The position numbers and the translations under genes were made by a program. This document shows positions 18,154-25,335 of a DNA stretch of 64,000 bases, in pieces. Under the pieces are notes generated by a model, which saw only the letters and a list, made by a program, of their open reading frames with translations, was not told where the DNA came from and did no database searches. The stretch's first letter is position 1. Every line of letters starts with the position of its first letter. This DNA comes from Thermococcus sp. MV5 (GTDB lineage Archaea; Methanobacteriota_B; Thermococci; Thermococcales; Thermococcaceae), in assembly GCF_012027425.1 (NCBI RefSeq), contig NZ_SNUE01000003.1, positions 62,001 through 126,000 on the forward strand, read 5' to 3'.

Positions 18154-18229
18154 AGCCCCGTGGTGTAGCGGCCAAGCATGCGGGACTCTGGATCCCGCGA
18201 CCGGGGTTCGAATCCCCGCGGGGCTACCA
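18154..18229 (+). tRNA. tRNA-Gln (CTG anticodon)
   Basis: A 76-nt cloverleaf with CCA encoded. Acceptor stem AGCCCCG/CGGGGCT, discriminator A; anticodon stem CGGGA/TCCCG with loop CTCTGGA giving anticodon CTG; T arm CGGGG-TTCGAAT-CCCCG. A TATA-like TTTATAAATC about 35 nt upstream and a T-rich run downstream (about 18247-18262) fit transcription as a single gene. CTG reads CAG glutamine codons; in archaea this tRNA is charged via Glu-tRNA amidation. Confidence 0.96.
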
Positions 18230-18312
18230 TATAACTGGGCTCCAGATTCTTATTTCTTCTCTTCAAAAACTTTTAAATTCAATGAATTCCTTCTAGATAC
18301 GGAGGTGAGAAA

Positions 18313-19083
18313 ATGTACACTGAAGAACAGCTTTTGGGTGAGATAAAGAAGCTTTTAGAGAATGATGAACTTTACTCTCTTTATGAGACAACTTACAGAG
18401 AATATAAGCACTATTTTGATACAACAAACTACATAGTCCTCAATATTTATCGGTTTAATGATCATGGTGCTATACATGTGCTTTTAACTACAAGAAGAGC
18501 TCTTGAAGCCTTGAATATCCTTAAGAGGTTTGGAATCAAGACTACAGCTGAGCAACTTGGTAAGTCTTTTGAATGGAGCAAGTTTATAGTGGCTTTTGGG
18601 GCCTTGTTTCATGATATCGGAAATATGATTCACAGGGATAATCACTATCAGTTTAGTGTTCTTTTGGCTGAACCCATGGTAGATGATCTTGCTAAAAAAT
18701 TCGAAAAAGAAGATTGGCTTCTTCTAAAGGCACTTACCTTAAATGCCATCTACACCCATGACGAAGCTGTTCCATGTACGACAATTGAGGGGAGCTGTGT
18801 TACCATAGCAGATGGCTGTGATATGGAGGAAGGAAGAAGTAGATTAGCCTACAAGAAGGATAAAGTGGATATACATGCAGTTTCGGCCTTGGCTATAGAT
18901 AAAGTGGAGATAAAAGAAGGGGATCATGAGGCCCCTATTCTTGTGGAAGCTTGGATGAAGCATTTAGCTGGGATATTCCAGGTGGATGAGATCCTTACAA
19001 AGAAAGTCAAAAGCTCTCTTTTGAGTGGAAGAGTTAGGATTAGGATACACGCTGGTGACGAAATCTTAGAAAAGGTGGTATAA
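18313..19083 (+). CDS. HD-domain metal-dependent phosphohydrolase
   Basis: A 256-residue protein of the HD superfamily; substrate unknown. Metal ligands visible are His51/His55 in NDHGAIH, the HD pair in LFHDIGN (His100, Asp101), a later THDEA histidine (about 144-145) and the aspartates of ADGCDMEEGRSR (about 155-166). The first 40 residues form a charged helix. GGAGGTGAG precedes the ATG. The stop TAA overlaps the ATG of the following DUF434 gene (TAATG), so the two are translated together, which suggests one pathway. It could act on nucleotides or cyclic nucleotides; nothing here decides. Confidence 0.85.
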   Translation: MYTEEQLLGEIKKLLENDELYSLYETTYREYKHYFDTTNYIVLNIYRFNDHGAIHVLLTTRRALEALNILKRFGIKTTAEQLGKSFEWSKFIVAFGALFHDIGNMIHRDNHYQFSVLLAEPMVDDLAKKFEKEDWLLLKALTLNAIYTHDEAVPCTTIEGSCVTIADGCDMEEGRSRLAYKKDKVDIHAVSALAIDKVEIKEGDHEAPILVEAWMKHLAGIFQVDEILTKKVKSSLLSGRVRIRIHAGDEILEKVV

Positions 19084-19745
19084 TGTTATTTTTGGCCTAC
19101 GAAGATTTGAAGTATCTGCTGAATCGAGGGTATAGGAAAAAGTATGCTCTTGAATTTGTGGCTAACCACTATCTTCTCACTTCCAAAGAAAGGTACTTTT
19201 TAATGAGATGTGTTTTCTCAGATAAGGAAATCGAAGAAAGAAAAAGGAAATTGCTAAAAAAAGATGGCCTCAGGGGGAAAGTTATTGGCATTGATGGATT
19301 CAATGTTCTGATAACTCTTGAATCTCTACTGGAAGGAAAGGCGATTCTGTGTGAGGATGGCTTTTTAAGAGATTTAAAACATCAAAGAGGTTACAGACTG
19401 CATGAGGATACATCAAAAATTCTTGAGTTACTGATATGGTTTTTGGGTAATATGGGGGTTAAAGAAGTATGGTTTTTATACGATTATCCTGTGAGCAGGA
19501 GTGGAGAAATAGCTAAGTTAACTGAAGAAATCATGGTGAGGTTCAGGGTTCCCGGAAAGGTTGAGCTATCCAAAGCTCCAGATCATGATTTAAAGAGATT
19601 TGAAGTAGCTGCAAGTTCGGATATTGCAGTGATCCAAAAAGTACCCTTAGCCGTTGACATACCGAAGATGATAGCAGAAGATAGAGGTCTAAAGTGGATA
19701 TCCTTCTTTGAAATTTTGGAGAATCCACATCTATTAAAATCTTAA
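19083..19745 (+). CDS. DUF434 family protein
   Basis: A 220-residue cytoplasmic protein of unknown function. The N-terminal third (residues 1-60) is helical and basic (DLKYLLNRGYRKKYALEFVANHY); the second part reads KVIGIDGFNVLITLESLLEGK, an acidic IDGFN site that resembles PIN/NYN-like nuclease folds in having aspartates at strand ends, followed by VWFLYDYPVSRSGE and a late DHDLKR segment. Nuclease activity is only a guess. It overlaps the stop of the HD hydrolase gene by one base. Confidence 0.75.
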   Translation: MLFLAYEDLKYLLNRGYRKKYALEFVANHYLLTSKERYFLMRCVFSDKEIEERKRKLLKKDGLRGKVIGIDGFNVLITLESLLEGKAILCEDGFLRDLKHQRGYRLHEDTSKILELLIWFLGNMGVKEVWFLYDYPVSRSGEIAKLTEEIMVRFRVPGKVELSKAPDHDLKRFEVAASSDIAVIQKVPLAVDIPKMIAEDRGLKWISFFEILENPHLLKS

Positions 19746-19837
19746 CCATTAGATTCTTTTTGATCTTGGGAATTTATTTGAAGATTTAGAAAACTATTTA
19801 TACTTACGTGCCTTAATAATTTTTATACTGTATTCTT

Positions 19838-19859
19838 GTCCGCTTTGTTTTTTGCGGAC
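19838..19859 (+). promoter_or_regulatory. Hairpin in the leader of the lipoprotein gene
   Basis: GTCCGC and GCGGAC form a perfect 6-bp stem around a T-rich 10-nt loop, 15 bp before the start codon of the lipoprotein gene and about 20 bp behind TATA-like sequence (TTTATACTT/TTTTATACTG, 19798-19829). It may protect or regulate the transcript, or be an operator; the sequence does not decide. Confidence 0.4.
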
Positions 19860-19874
19860 TTCTTAGGGGTGGGA

Positions 19875-20963
19875 ATGATGAGGAAAATTGGCTACACTAT
19901 GGCCCTGCTTTTAGTAGGGCTTGTGATAATTAGCGGCTGTATAGGCGGGGAAAAGATTACTGAGAGCATTAAGGAAGAAGCAAGCAGTGTCATAGAAAGC
20001 TATACTGAAAGTCAAAGTGAGTCTGTCACAGAAACTGAGGAGCATACTACAACGGAGTCTCCACCAGAAACCTCCACTGAGACTCAAGCTCCTGCAATTT
20101 GGGAAATTCCTTGGGATGCTTATCATCCAGTGATAATAGATGGAGAACGGTATCTGATAGTTTACATTAAGTACTATCTCCGTGTTAGAACGGAAGAAGG
20201 GGGAGAGATTTACGAGTATGAAGTGGAGAAGAAACGTGGAAAAGTGAAAATACATGTATATGGAAATCAGATTAATATGGAGACAGGAGAACAGCAGAAG
20301 GTTGATCTAGGCGAATTTGAAGTCTACGAATATTATGGAAAGATCACTCCTATTAAAGGGGAGGGGATGGAAAATCCATTAGAATTTAAAGTTTGGGTAA
20401 AGGATAGGACTAAGGATAGTGATACATTCTTCCTTCTACCCTCTCTTGACTTCATGACACTATATGGAGCAGTATACATGGGGGGTGGAGATGTTATTGG
20501 AATATCCATCACCTATGGAGATCAAAAATTCCTTTTCTATAATCCTGCAGCGGTCGGAGATATGAACTCAATGCCATATCAGGAGGGAGATATTGGAATA
20601 ATTTCTAGTATCCCTGATGTGGGCAATATCTATACCAGCTGGTATGGGTTCTACACCTTCGGAATATGGGAGGCAATTGCAGGAGAAGATCTTTATAAAG
20701 CTAAGAAAGACTCGTGGGGAGTCATGGGATATATGTTTAACTATGAAATAAACCCTGACGGAACTATTACCCTAGGAGGAAAATCATTCAGGGTGTCTAA
20801 TGTTAGATGGACATATACCTTTGGGAATGCTCAAGGACAGGGTGAAGCTACATTAACAGCAGTACTTCCAGTTCCCATAGAGAGTAAGGGTGTTTTCATC
20901 AGCGAAGGCGTGAACATTTTTACACACATAAAAATAGAGGACATAGGGTTTGAAAAGATTTGA
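19875..20963 (+). CDS. Secreted lipoprotein with Ser/Thr/Glu-rich linker, function unknown
   Basis: A 362-residue exported protein. A short basic N-terminus and hydrophobic segment (YTMALLLVGLVIISG) end in the lipobox ISGC followed by IGG, so the mature protein should be lipid-anchored outside the cell. Residues about 25-70 are a low-complexity Ser/Thr/Glu linker, then a beta-rich domain begins with IWEIPWDAYHPVIIDGERYL. GGGGTGG precedes the ATG ATG. I do not recognise the main domain. The downstream DUF432 and mscS genes lie on the same strand with short gaps, which may point to an envelope or osmotic function. Confidence 0.8.
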   Translation: MMRKIGYTMALLLVGLVIISGCIGGEKITESIKEEASSVIESYTESQSESVTETEEHTTTESPPETSTETQAPAIWEIPWDAYHPVIIDGERYLIVYIKYYLRVRTEEGGEIYEYEVEKKRGKVKIHVYGNQINMETGEQQKVDLGEFEVYEYYGKITPIKGEGMENPLEFKVWVKDRTKDSDTFFLLPSLDFMTLYGAVYMGGGDVIGISITYGDQKFLFYNPAAVGDMNSMPYQEGDIGIISSIPDVGNIYTSWYGFYTFGIWEAIAGEDLYKAKKDSWGVMGYMFNYEINPDGTITLGGKSFRVSNVRWTYTFGNAQGQGEATLTAVLPVPIESKGVFISEGVNIFTHIKIEDIGFEKI

Positions 20964-20998
20964 GCAAAACTTATATCTTTTCTTTCATATTTCCTAAC

Positions 20999-21640
20999 AT
21001 GTTTGAAGAACATGAACTAAAAACTAAGTTTATACGAATTGCCGAAAGAAAAATCCATCTTCTTGAGGATAAAGGTGGAGTTATCAGGTATAGACGGGAC
21101 AATGTGGAGAGACTCATTAAAAATAGTGGAGAAAAACTCAGAATATTGCCCTCTCCCGCAACTGGTTATGGAGTAAAACTTCTTATGATAAAATTTAAGG
21201 AACCGGTTGTACTTCCTCCACGGGATTCTTTAATTGGGTTCGTGGAGGCCCCTATAGAAATTGAGGTAAGGGTTGGGGATCTAACTATAGACCATTTCAT
21301 ATTAGGTAGGGAGAAATATGCCTTGTACGGGACACTGGAATCGGGGATTATAAGCAGATATCACGTAAGTCCCTTTTATTTGGAGGAGCCAGATAGTGTG
21401 GGAATAGCAAAATTGATCGTCTCAAATCCATCTACTGAATGGAAATTGCTTGAGAGAGTGGTAATTCCAATAAAAGGAACTCCAATGTACTATGAGGATA
21501 AAAAAGCATATTATCCGCTGCTTGTTATCACAATTAAAGATCACATCCCAGAGGTTAATAATACTGGAAGACCTCCAAAAGAGGGATTAAAATCCGTGGG
21601 AACTGAATTAGCTCTTCCAAACTTTCTCATGAGGTGGTGA
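20999..21640 (+). CDS. DUF432 family protein
   Basis: A 213-residue soluble protein of unknown function, commonly found beside MscS channel genes in archaea, as here. It begins MFEEHELKTKFIRIAERKI and shows PSPATGYGVKLLMIKFKEPVVLPP (about 52-75) and a C-terminal NTGRPPKEGLKSVGTELALPNFLMRW. I prefer ATG 20999 to the TTG-initiated frame at 20960, because an ACTTATAT box about 30 nt upstream would make a leaderless message. The mscS start is only 3 bp beyond its stop, with GGTGAGGG in the DUF432 stop region as ribosome site. Confidence 0.8.
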   Translation: MFEEHELKTKFIRIAERKIHLLEDKGGVIRYRRDNVERLIKNSGEKLRILPSPATGYGVKLLMIKFKEPVVLPPRDSLIGFVEAPIEIEVRVGDLTIDHFILGREKYALYGTLESGIISRYHVSPFYLEEPDSVGIAKLIVSNPSTEWKLLERVVIPIKGTPMYYEDKKAYYPLLVITIKDHIPEVNNTGRPPKEGLKSVGTELALPNFLMRW

Positions 21641-21643
21641 GGG

Positions 21644-22726
21644 ATGAACATTACTAATGCGTCCATTATTTTTGAACAGGGAGTGTTAGGTGAGAATCTT
21701 TTTCTGACTTTAACTATAGGGGCGGTGATTAAAGCACTATTAATTCTTTTAATTGGTCTTGTGTTTGCTAAGATCCTCAAGAGATACCTTATTAACCTAT
21801 CAAGAAGTACCAAGTATGTATGGATAGTGAACGAAGATACAGCGTCAACCCTCCATAACTTAATCATTGTAATATCAGTTGTGTACTCATTTGACGCTCT
21901 TGGAATTCTTTCTTATGAAGTTTTAGGGACAAGTTTAAGCAATCTGCTAACAGCATTCTTGGTCTTTTACTTCTCTTACCTTCTTGCTAAGAAGTCAAAG
22001 GACTATTGGATAATGCGTACTCCTCAACAAAGGCTTCCAGAAGTTCAACTTAAAGCAAAGCTCTTTTATTATATATTAGTCATCCTAGCATTTTTTGTAT
22101 CCCTTAATATAGCGGGGTTCACGGGAAGAGTAACCACCTTATTAGCGGCAGCAGGTATAACAGGTATTGTTTTGGGATTTGCCTCTCAGACTGTTGTTGC
22201 AAACTTCGTTTCGGGAATTTTCATGTATTTTGATAAGCCTCTCAAAATTGGGGATCCTGTTGAAGTTGGTGGTTATTCAGGCATTGTCCACGATATAAGG
22301 ATACTTTCCACTAGAATAAGAACGTGGGATGGCCTTTTAGTAAGGATTCCAAATGAAAAGCTCTTTAATAGTGATATAAAGAATCTCCAGAAATACCCTG
22401 CAAGAAGAGTTGACATTATTGTGACCATAGCGTATAAAGAAGACATCCAGAAAGCCATTAATCTCATAAAGAGGATGCTTGATGAAATGCCATACGTCTT
22501 AGCCGAACCTGAACCTGCAGTTTTTGTAAATAACCTTGGAGATAATGGTGTCCAAATAGCTGTTAGAGCATGGGCACCTAGTGAAAAGTGGTTTGACGTA
22601 AGGACTCAAATACTCCAGAGAATAAAAGAAATGCTTGAAAGGGAAGGAATAGAGATCCCATTCCCACAAAGGGTTAACTGGTTTGCTGAGGAGCTTAAGG
22701 TAAGGATTGAGGGAAAGGAGATCTAA
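21644..22726 (+). CDS. mscS: MscS-family mechanosensitive ion channel
   Basis: A 360-residue membrane channel that would release solutes on hypo-osmotic shock. Hydrophobic segments lie at about residues 25-45, 65-85, 95-112 and 135-155; the pore helix ITGIVLGFASQTVVANFVSGI (about 175-195) and the MscS beta-domain signature KIGDPVEVGGYSGIVHDI (about 204-221) followed by RIPNEKLFNSDIKN are clear. The C-terminal alpha/beta domain ends near WFAEEL. It is tightly coupled to the DUF432 gene. T-rich sequence (22730-22743) and an inverted repeat follow the stop. Confidence 0.93.
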   Translation: MNITNASIIFEQGVLGENLFLTLTIGAVIKALLILLIGLVFAKILKRYLINLSRSTKYVWIVNEDTASTLHNLIIVISVVYSFDALGILSYEVLGTSLSNLLTAFLVFYFSYLLAKKSKDYWIMRTPQQRLPEVQLKAKLFYYILVILAFFVSLNIAGFTGRVTTLLAAAGITGIVLGFASQTVVANFVSGIFMYFDKPLKIGDPVEVGGYSGIVHDIRILSTRIRTWDGLLVRIPNEKLFNSDIKNLQKYPARRVDIIVTIAYKEDIQKAINLIKRMLDEMPYVLAEPEPAVFVNNLGDNGVQIAVRAWAPSEKWFDVRTQILQRIKEMLEREGIEIPFPQRVNWFAEELKVRIEGKEI

Positions 22727-22743
22727 TTTCATTCTTTCTTTTT

Positions 22744-22800
22744 CTATTAAAGCATAGAAAAAGTCTATTGTTTTATGTCTATGAGGCCATGCTTTCATAG
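22744..22800. repeat. Long-spaced inverted repeat after mscS
   Basis: CTATTAAAGCAT (22744-22755) and ATGCTTTCATAG (22789-22800) are inverted copies with 11 of 12 positions matching, 33 bp apart. It lies between the mscS stop and an IS200/IS605-like hairpin, so it may be a terminator-like structure or an insertion scar. Confidence 0.4.
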
Positions 22801-22847
22801 TGCCAGGGAGAAAGTCTTCATCATACGGCCCTCTAGAGAAATCCTCT

Positions 22848-22881
22848 TCTCAAGCCTCGCCCTTTAAGGCAGGGGAGGTCA
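22848..22881. repeat. Solitary IS200/IS605-like element end
   Basis: TCTCAAGCCTCGCCCTTTAA followed by GGCAGGGGAGGTCA matches the element ends at 3618-3656 and 4268-4300 (shared CTCGCCCTT and GGGGAGG). No transposase gene is nearby, so this is a remnant end. It forms the 3' end of the small open frame at 22850-22951. Confidence 0.5.
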
Positions 22882-22951
22882 GCTCTTCACCAAGCTTAAT
22901 TGCTTCAATGAGTGCATATAGTTGTCTATCGCTTAATTTAGGTTTTCCCAT
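22850..22951 (-). pseudogene. Small open frame (33 codons), probably truncated by the element end
   Basis: Starts MGKPKLSDRQLYALIEAIKL and then runs into the element sequence (SPALKGEA, stop). GAGGG, 7 nt upstream of its ATG, overlaps the methyltransferase stop, so it was probably a translated second gene of that operon. The N-terminal 24 residues look like a helical small protein; the original C-terminus appears to have been lost. Function unknown. Confidence 0.5.
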
Positions 22952-22953
22952 CT

Positions 22954-23562
22954 TTATTCCCTCTCAAAACGATATATGTCAACTAGAATTCTTTCAAGCT
23001 TCTTTTTATGGAAGAAAAATTGAGCTGGGATCTCAAAAGGCAATGTCATGCGGTGAGTTGTCTTGAATCCGTTGTCTCTTATGAAAGCTTCTATAAATTT
23101 CCTTACCTCAGATTTTGCTAAGTGGATAGAATACACAACGTTACTAATCTCGAAAGCCTTTAAAAGAAAAGGTCTGTCCGCTTTTGGGGTTTGGCTTCCA
23201 AAGGGAGGGTTCATTACCACTGTATCCACTTTAACATTAAACTCGCTGACATCGCCTTCAATGAAGTTTATGTTTGCGATCTCAAGAGTTTTGGCATTTT
23301 CCATTGCTATTTTTAATGCATTTCCATCTTTGTCTATTGCATAAACCTTTTTTGCACCCATTAAACTTGCTCCTATACTCAAAACCCCTGTTCCAGCTCC
23401 TAAATCAGCTATAACTTTGTCTTTAACCTCGCCTAGTGTGTAAGCTAACCAAAGAAGTTCACTTGCAACATCCCCTGGAGTTTTATACTGCTCCAGTTCT
23501 GGCTTAGGGTTCTTAAAACCCTTGAGGTTTGAGAGAATCATTGCAAGATGTTTCTTTTTCAT
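22954..23562 (-). CDS. METTL5-like RNA N6-adenine methyltransferase (COG2263 type)
   Basis: A 202-residue class I SAM methyltransferase. DLGAGTGVLSIGASLMGAKK (about 51-70) is the SAM site and VVMNPPFGSQTPKADRPFL (about 115-133) carries the NPPF catalytic motif of N6-adenine enzymes. Length and motifs match the archaeal relatives of eukaryotic METTL5, which methylates an adenosine in small-subunit rRNA; the target here is inferred. ATG 23562 follows GGTGGTAGG; the longer frame to 23610 overlaps the upstream gene. It forms an operon with the upstream membrane protein (8-bp gap) and the small open frame downstream. Confidence 0.88.
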   Translation of the reverse strand: MKKKHLAMILSNLKGFKNPKPELEQYKTPGDVASELLWLAYTLGEVKDKVIADLGAGTGVLSIGASLMGAKKVYAIDKDGNALKIAMENAKTLEIANINFIEGDVSEFNVKVDTVVMNPPFGSQTPKADRPFLLKAFEISNVVYSIHLAKSEVRKFIEAFIRDNGFKTTHRMTLPFEIPAQFFFHKKKLERILVDIYRFERE

Positions 23563-23570
23563 CCTACCAC

Positions 23571-23951
23571 CTATGGATGGGTTGTTATGTAGTGAAAGAG
23601 TTCTTCCCATGTCATATTAAGCTCTAATCCCTTTATCCCAAATACAGTGCCAGCGGTTGTTAATATAAACATTATCACAATCATTCCAAGAAGAAATCCA
23701 AATTCTGCTGTGAGTGCGACAACAAGAGCTTCTTTTAGGTTTAATTTTATTGGTCGTAGGAGGAGTATAAATAACACTAATATCCCCAAAAACAGGTCTA
23801 CTTTGAGAGAAACAACAACTCCGAGAATCGAGATCATCAAAATTGAATAATTCCTTAATTTTTTATACGTAAATACTTCTAAGGCCGTTTTTAAGAACAT
23901 ATAATAAACAATGACAAGGAGAGCATAAATTACAGTGTCAACGATACTCAT
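23571..23951 (-). CDS. Small membrane protein, function unknown
   Basis: A 126-residue protein with about four hydrophobic segments (residues 6-24, 35-50, 52-66 and 75-102) and a short polar C-terminus ending MTWEELFHYITTHP. It has no motif I recognise. It is the first gene of a minus-strand unit with the methyltransferase, whose start lies 8 bp behind its stop; whether the two share a function is unclear. Confidence 0.7.
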   Translation of the reverse strand: MSIVDTVIYALLVIVYYMFLKTALEVFTYKKLRNYSILMISILGVVVSLKVDLFLGILVLFILLLRPIKLNLKEALVVALTAEFGFLLGMIVIMFILTTAGTVFGIKGLELNMTWEELFHYITTHP

Positions 23952-24071
23952 GGAAGAGAATTTGAGCTTTTAAGTTATATATTCTTTTCGAAAACCTTGC
24001 CGTTCAAAATGGAGATGTGAGCACTCCAAAGTGGGTCTCAAAAAATTTAAATACTCTTGCCAGTAGTAATG

Positions 24072-24200
24072 AATGGTTCAACAATTTAGGAGGTAGTCCT
24101 CGATTCCTCCATTGGGGGATAGCTGGTAGTGGCCGTGTGAACCGGCCGGTTAGGGTGAGGGTAATTTCAGTGAACTCTCACGAAGTCACATCCTTTAGGA
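24072..24200 (+). ncRNA. Candidate structured noncoding RNA
   Basis: A 256-bp gap (23952-24207) has no convincing gene, but it contains a good TATA box (AAAAAATTTAAATAC, about 24043-24057) followed after about 25 nt by sequence richer in G+C with hairpin potential: GGCCG/CGGCC around TGTGAAC (about 24132-24148), GTGAGGGT/ACTCTCAC (about 24157-24183) and TCCTCC/GGGGGA (about 24104-24118). An ACA trinucleotide follows the second hairpin, which could fit an H/ACA guide RNA, but I could not build a full H/ACA fold. The reading frame through the region has no ribosome site. Confidence 0.35.
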
Positions 24201-24207
24201 GGAAAGA

Positions 24208-25251
24208 TTACAAAGGCTTTGGGAGCTTCAAGCTTATCCCCAGAGGTTCATCTTCCCTTCTTTCTCCCCCCAAGATTTCATCAAATTCATAATCTTCTCT
24301 TAACCCTAGCAAAATTTCTAGTTCTTTTGGAGTTAGCACTGGTTTCCTCCAGTTTTCTACATCATCTATTGGAACCCTTGGGCATGCTACAACAACATAT
24401 GCATCGAAGTCGAATCCTTCTAGAGCAGGATAACTTATGTGGTTCATTGCTATAAGCTGCCCTTTTTTCCCATGGTTTTTGAGGAGTTCCAGTATTCTTC
24501 TAGCTTCTCCAATTCTCAGTTGGCCTTTTTTCGTGCTTATAATAACTCCGAATCTCTTGGCATCATAGGCTTTTGCTATTTGTACCCATCTTTTCCTTAT
24601 CATCCGCTCTGCTTCTTTATCTACCCATATTGCATCTCCGCTGTAGGGATTTATGGCTAGGGTGGCTTTTTTAATCGCTAATGCTACTCCTATTGGGTGG
24701 AAATATCCAGCACCTATAAATAGAATCCCTTCTACGTCTTCATCTACCTTAGCAGAGGAGAAATTACATCCTATAACCTGTCCTGGAAAGGACACTCTCC
24801 CATCACCTTTTCCCAAGAAGACATCAAAACCTTCTCTTTCTAGGAAATCTTTAATGTAATTTAGATCTTTTATATGCTGTACTGTTGTTACAAGAGTTAT
24901 TTTTCTTCCGAGCTTTTTAATCTCGCTGATATTCTTTTTTAGAATCCGTTCCATATCGACTTTTGCGAAGGCTGGAATAAAAATAGTGGGGACCTCTAAA
25001 TTCAGCTGCATATACGAGTGACCCAAGTGGATTAGAGCGTCACACCCTAATTGTTTTGCTTCTCTATCGGCCGGGTCACATGATCCATAATTTATATCAC
25101 CACTTATTATTGTCTCTACCCCATTCTCTTCTAAAAACCTCGCAAGCATCTGTGCCTCTCTTTTGAGGCCTTCTGGAGTTTGGATAAGAACTTTTTTGGC
25201 TTTAATCTCTCTCAACTTTTCTAGAACTTCTCTCTCGTAAATTTCGTGCAT
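24208..25251 (-). CDS. dph2: Diphthamide synthase Dph2 (radical 3-amino-3-carboxypropyl transferase)
   Basis: Iron-sulfur enzyme that starts diphthamide formation on elongation factor 2 by transferring a 3-amino-3-carboxypropyl group from SAM to a histidine. The 347 residues contain the three cluster cysteines of archaeal Dph2: Cys58 (INYGSCDP), Cys162 (VIGCNFSS) and Cys290 (VVACPRVPID). Characterised archaeal Dph2 works as a homodimer. GGTGAGTAC precedes the ATG. The C-terminal tail GERREDEPLGISLKLPKPL is slightly basic. Promoter lies in the intergenic region shared with the divergent protease-like gene. Confidence 0.95.
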   Translation of the reverse strand: MHEIYEREVLEKLREIKAKKVLIQTPEGLKREAQMLARFLEENGVETIISGDINYGSCDPADREAKQLGCDALIHLGHSYMQLNLEVPTIFIPAFAKVDMERILKKNISEIKKLGRKITLVTTVQHIKDLNYIKDFLEREGFDVFLGKGDGRVSFPGQVIGCNFSSAKVDEDVEGILFIGAGYFHPIGVALAIKKATLAINPYSGDAIWVDKEAERMIRKRWVQIAKAYDAKRFGVIISTKKGQLRIGEARRILELLKNHGKKGQLIAMNHISYPALEGFDFDAYVVVACPRVPIDDVENWRKPVLTPKELEILLGLREDYEFDEILGGERREDEPLGISLKLPKPL

Positions 25252-25305
25252 GTACTCACCATTTCTTTTCGAAACGAAATTCTTTTAAATATTTAGTTCT
25301 AACAA

Positions 25306-25324
25306 TACCTCGAACTTCGAGGTA
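25306..25324. promoter_or_regulatory. 19-bp perfect palindrome upstream of the protease-PadR operon
   Basis: TACCTCGAACTTCGAGGTA is a perfect inverted repeat of 9-bp arms around one C. It begins about 20-25 bp downstream of the TATA-like TTCTTTTAAATATTTAG and ends 11 bp before the ATG, so it should overlie the transcription start, a repressor position. The operon encodes a PadR-type regulator that is the natural candidate to bind it. Confidence 0.6.
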
Positions 25325-25335
25325 TGGTGATGCCC

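Noticed and set aside
24017-24292. Plus-strand frame (starting MSTPKWVSKNLNTLASS)
   Set aside because: No ribosome site, composition unlike neighbours, and it runs into dph2 antisense; the region looks like noncoding RNA.
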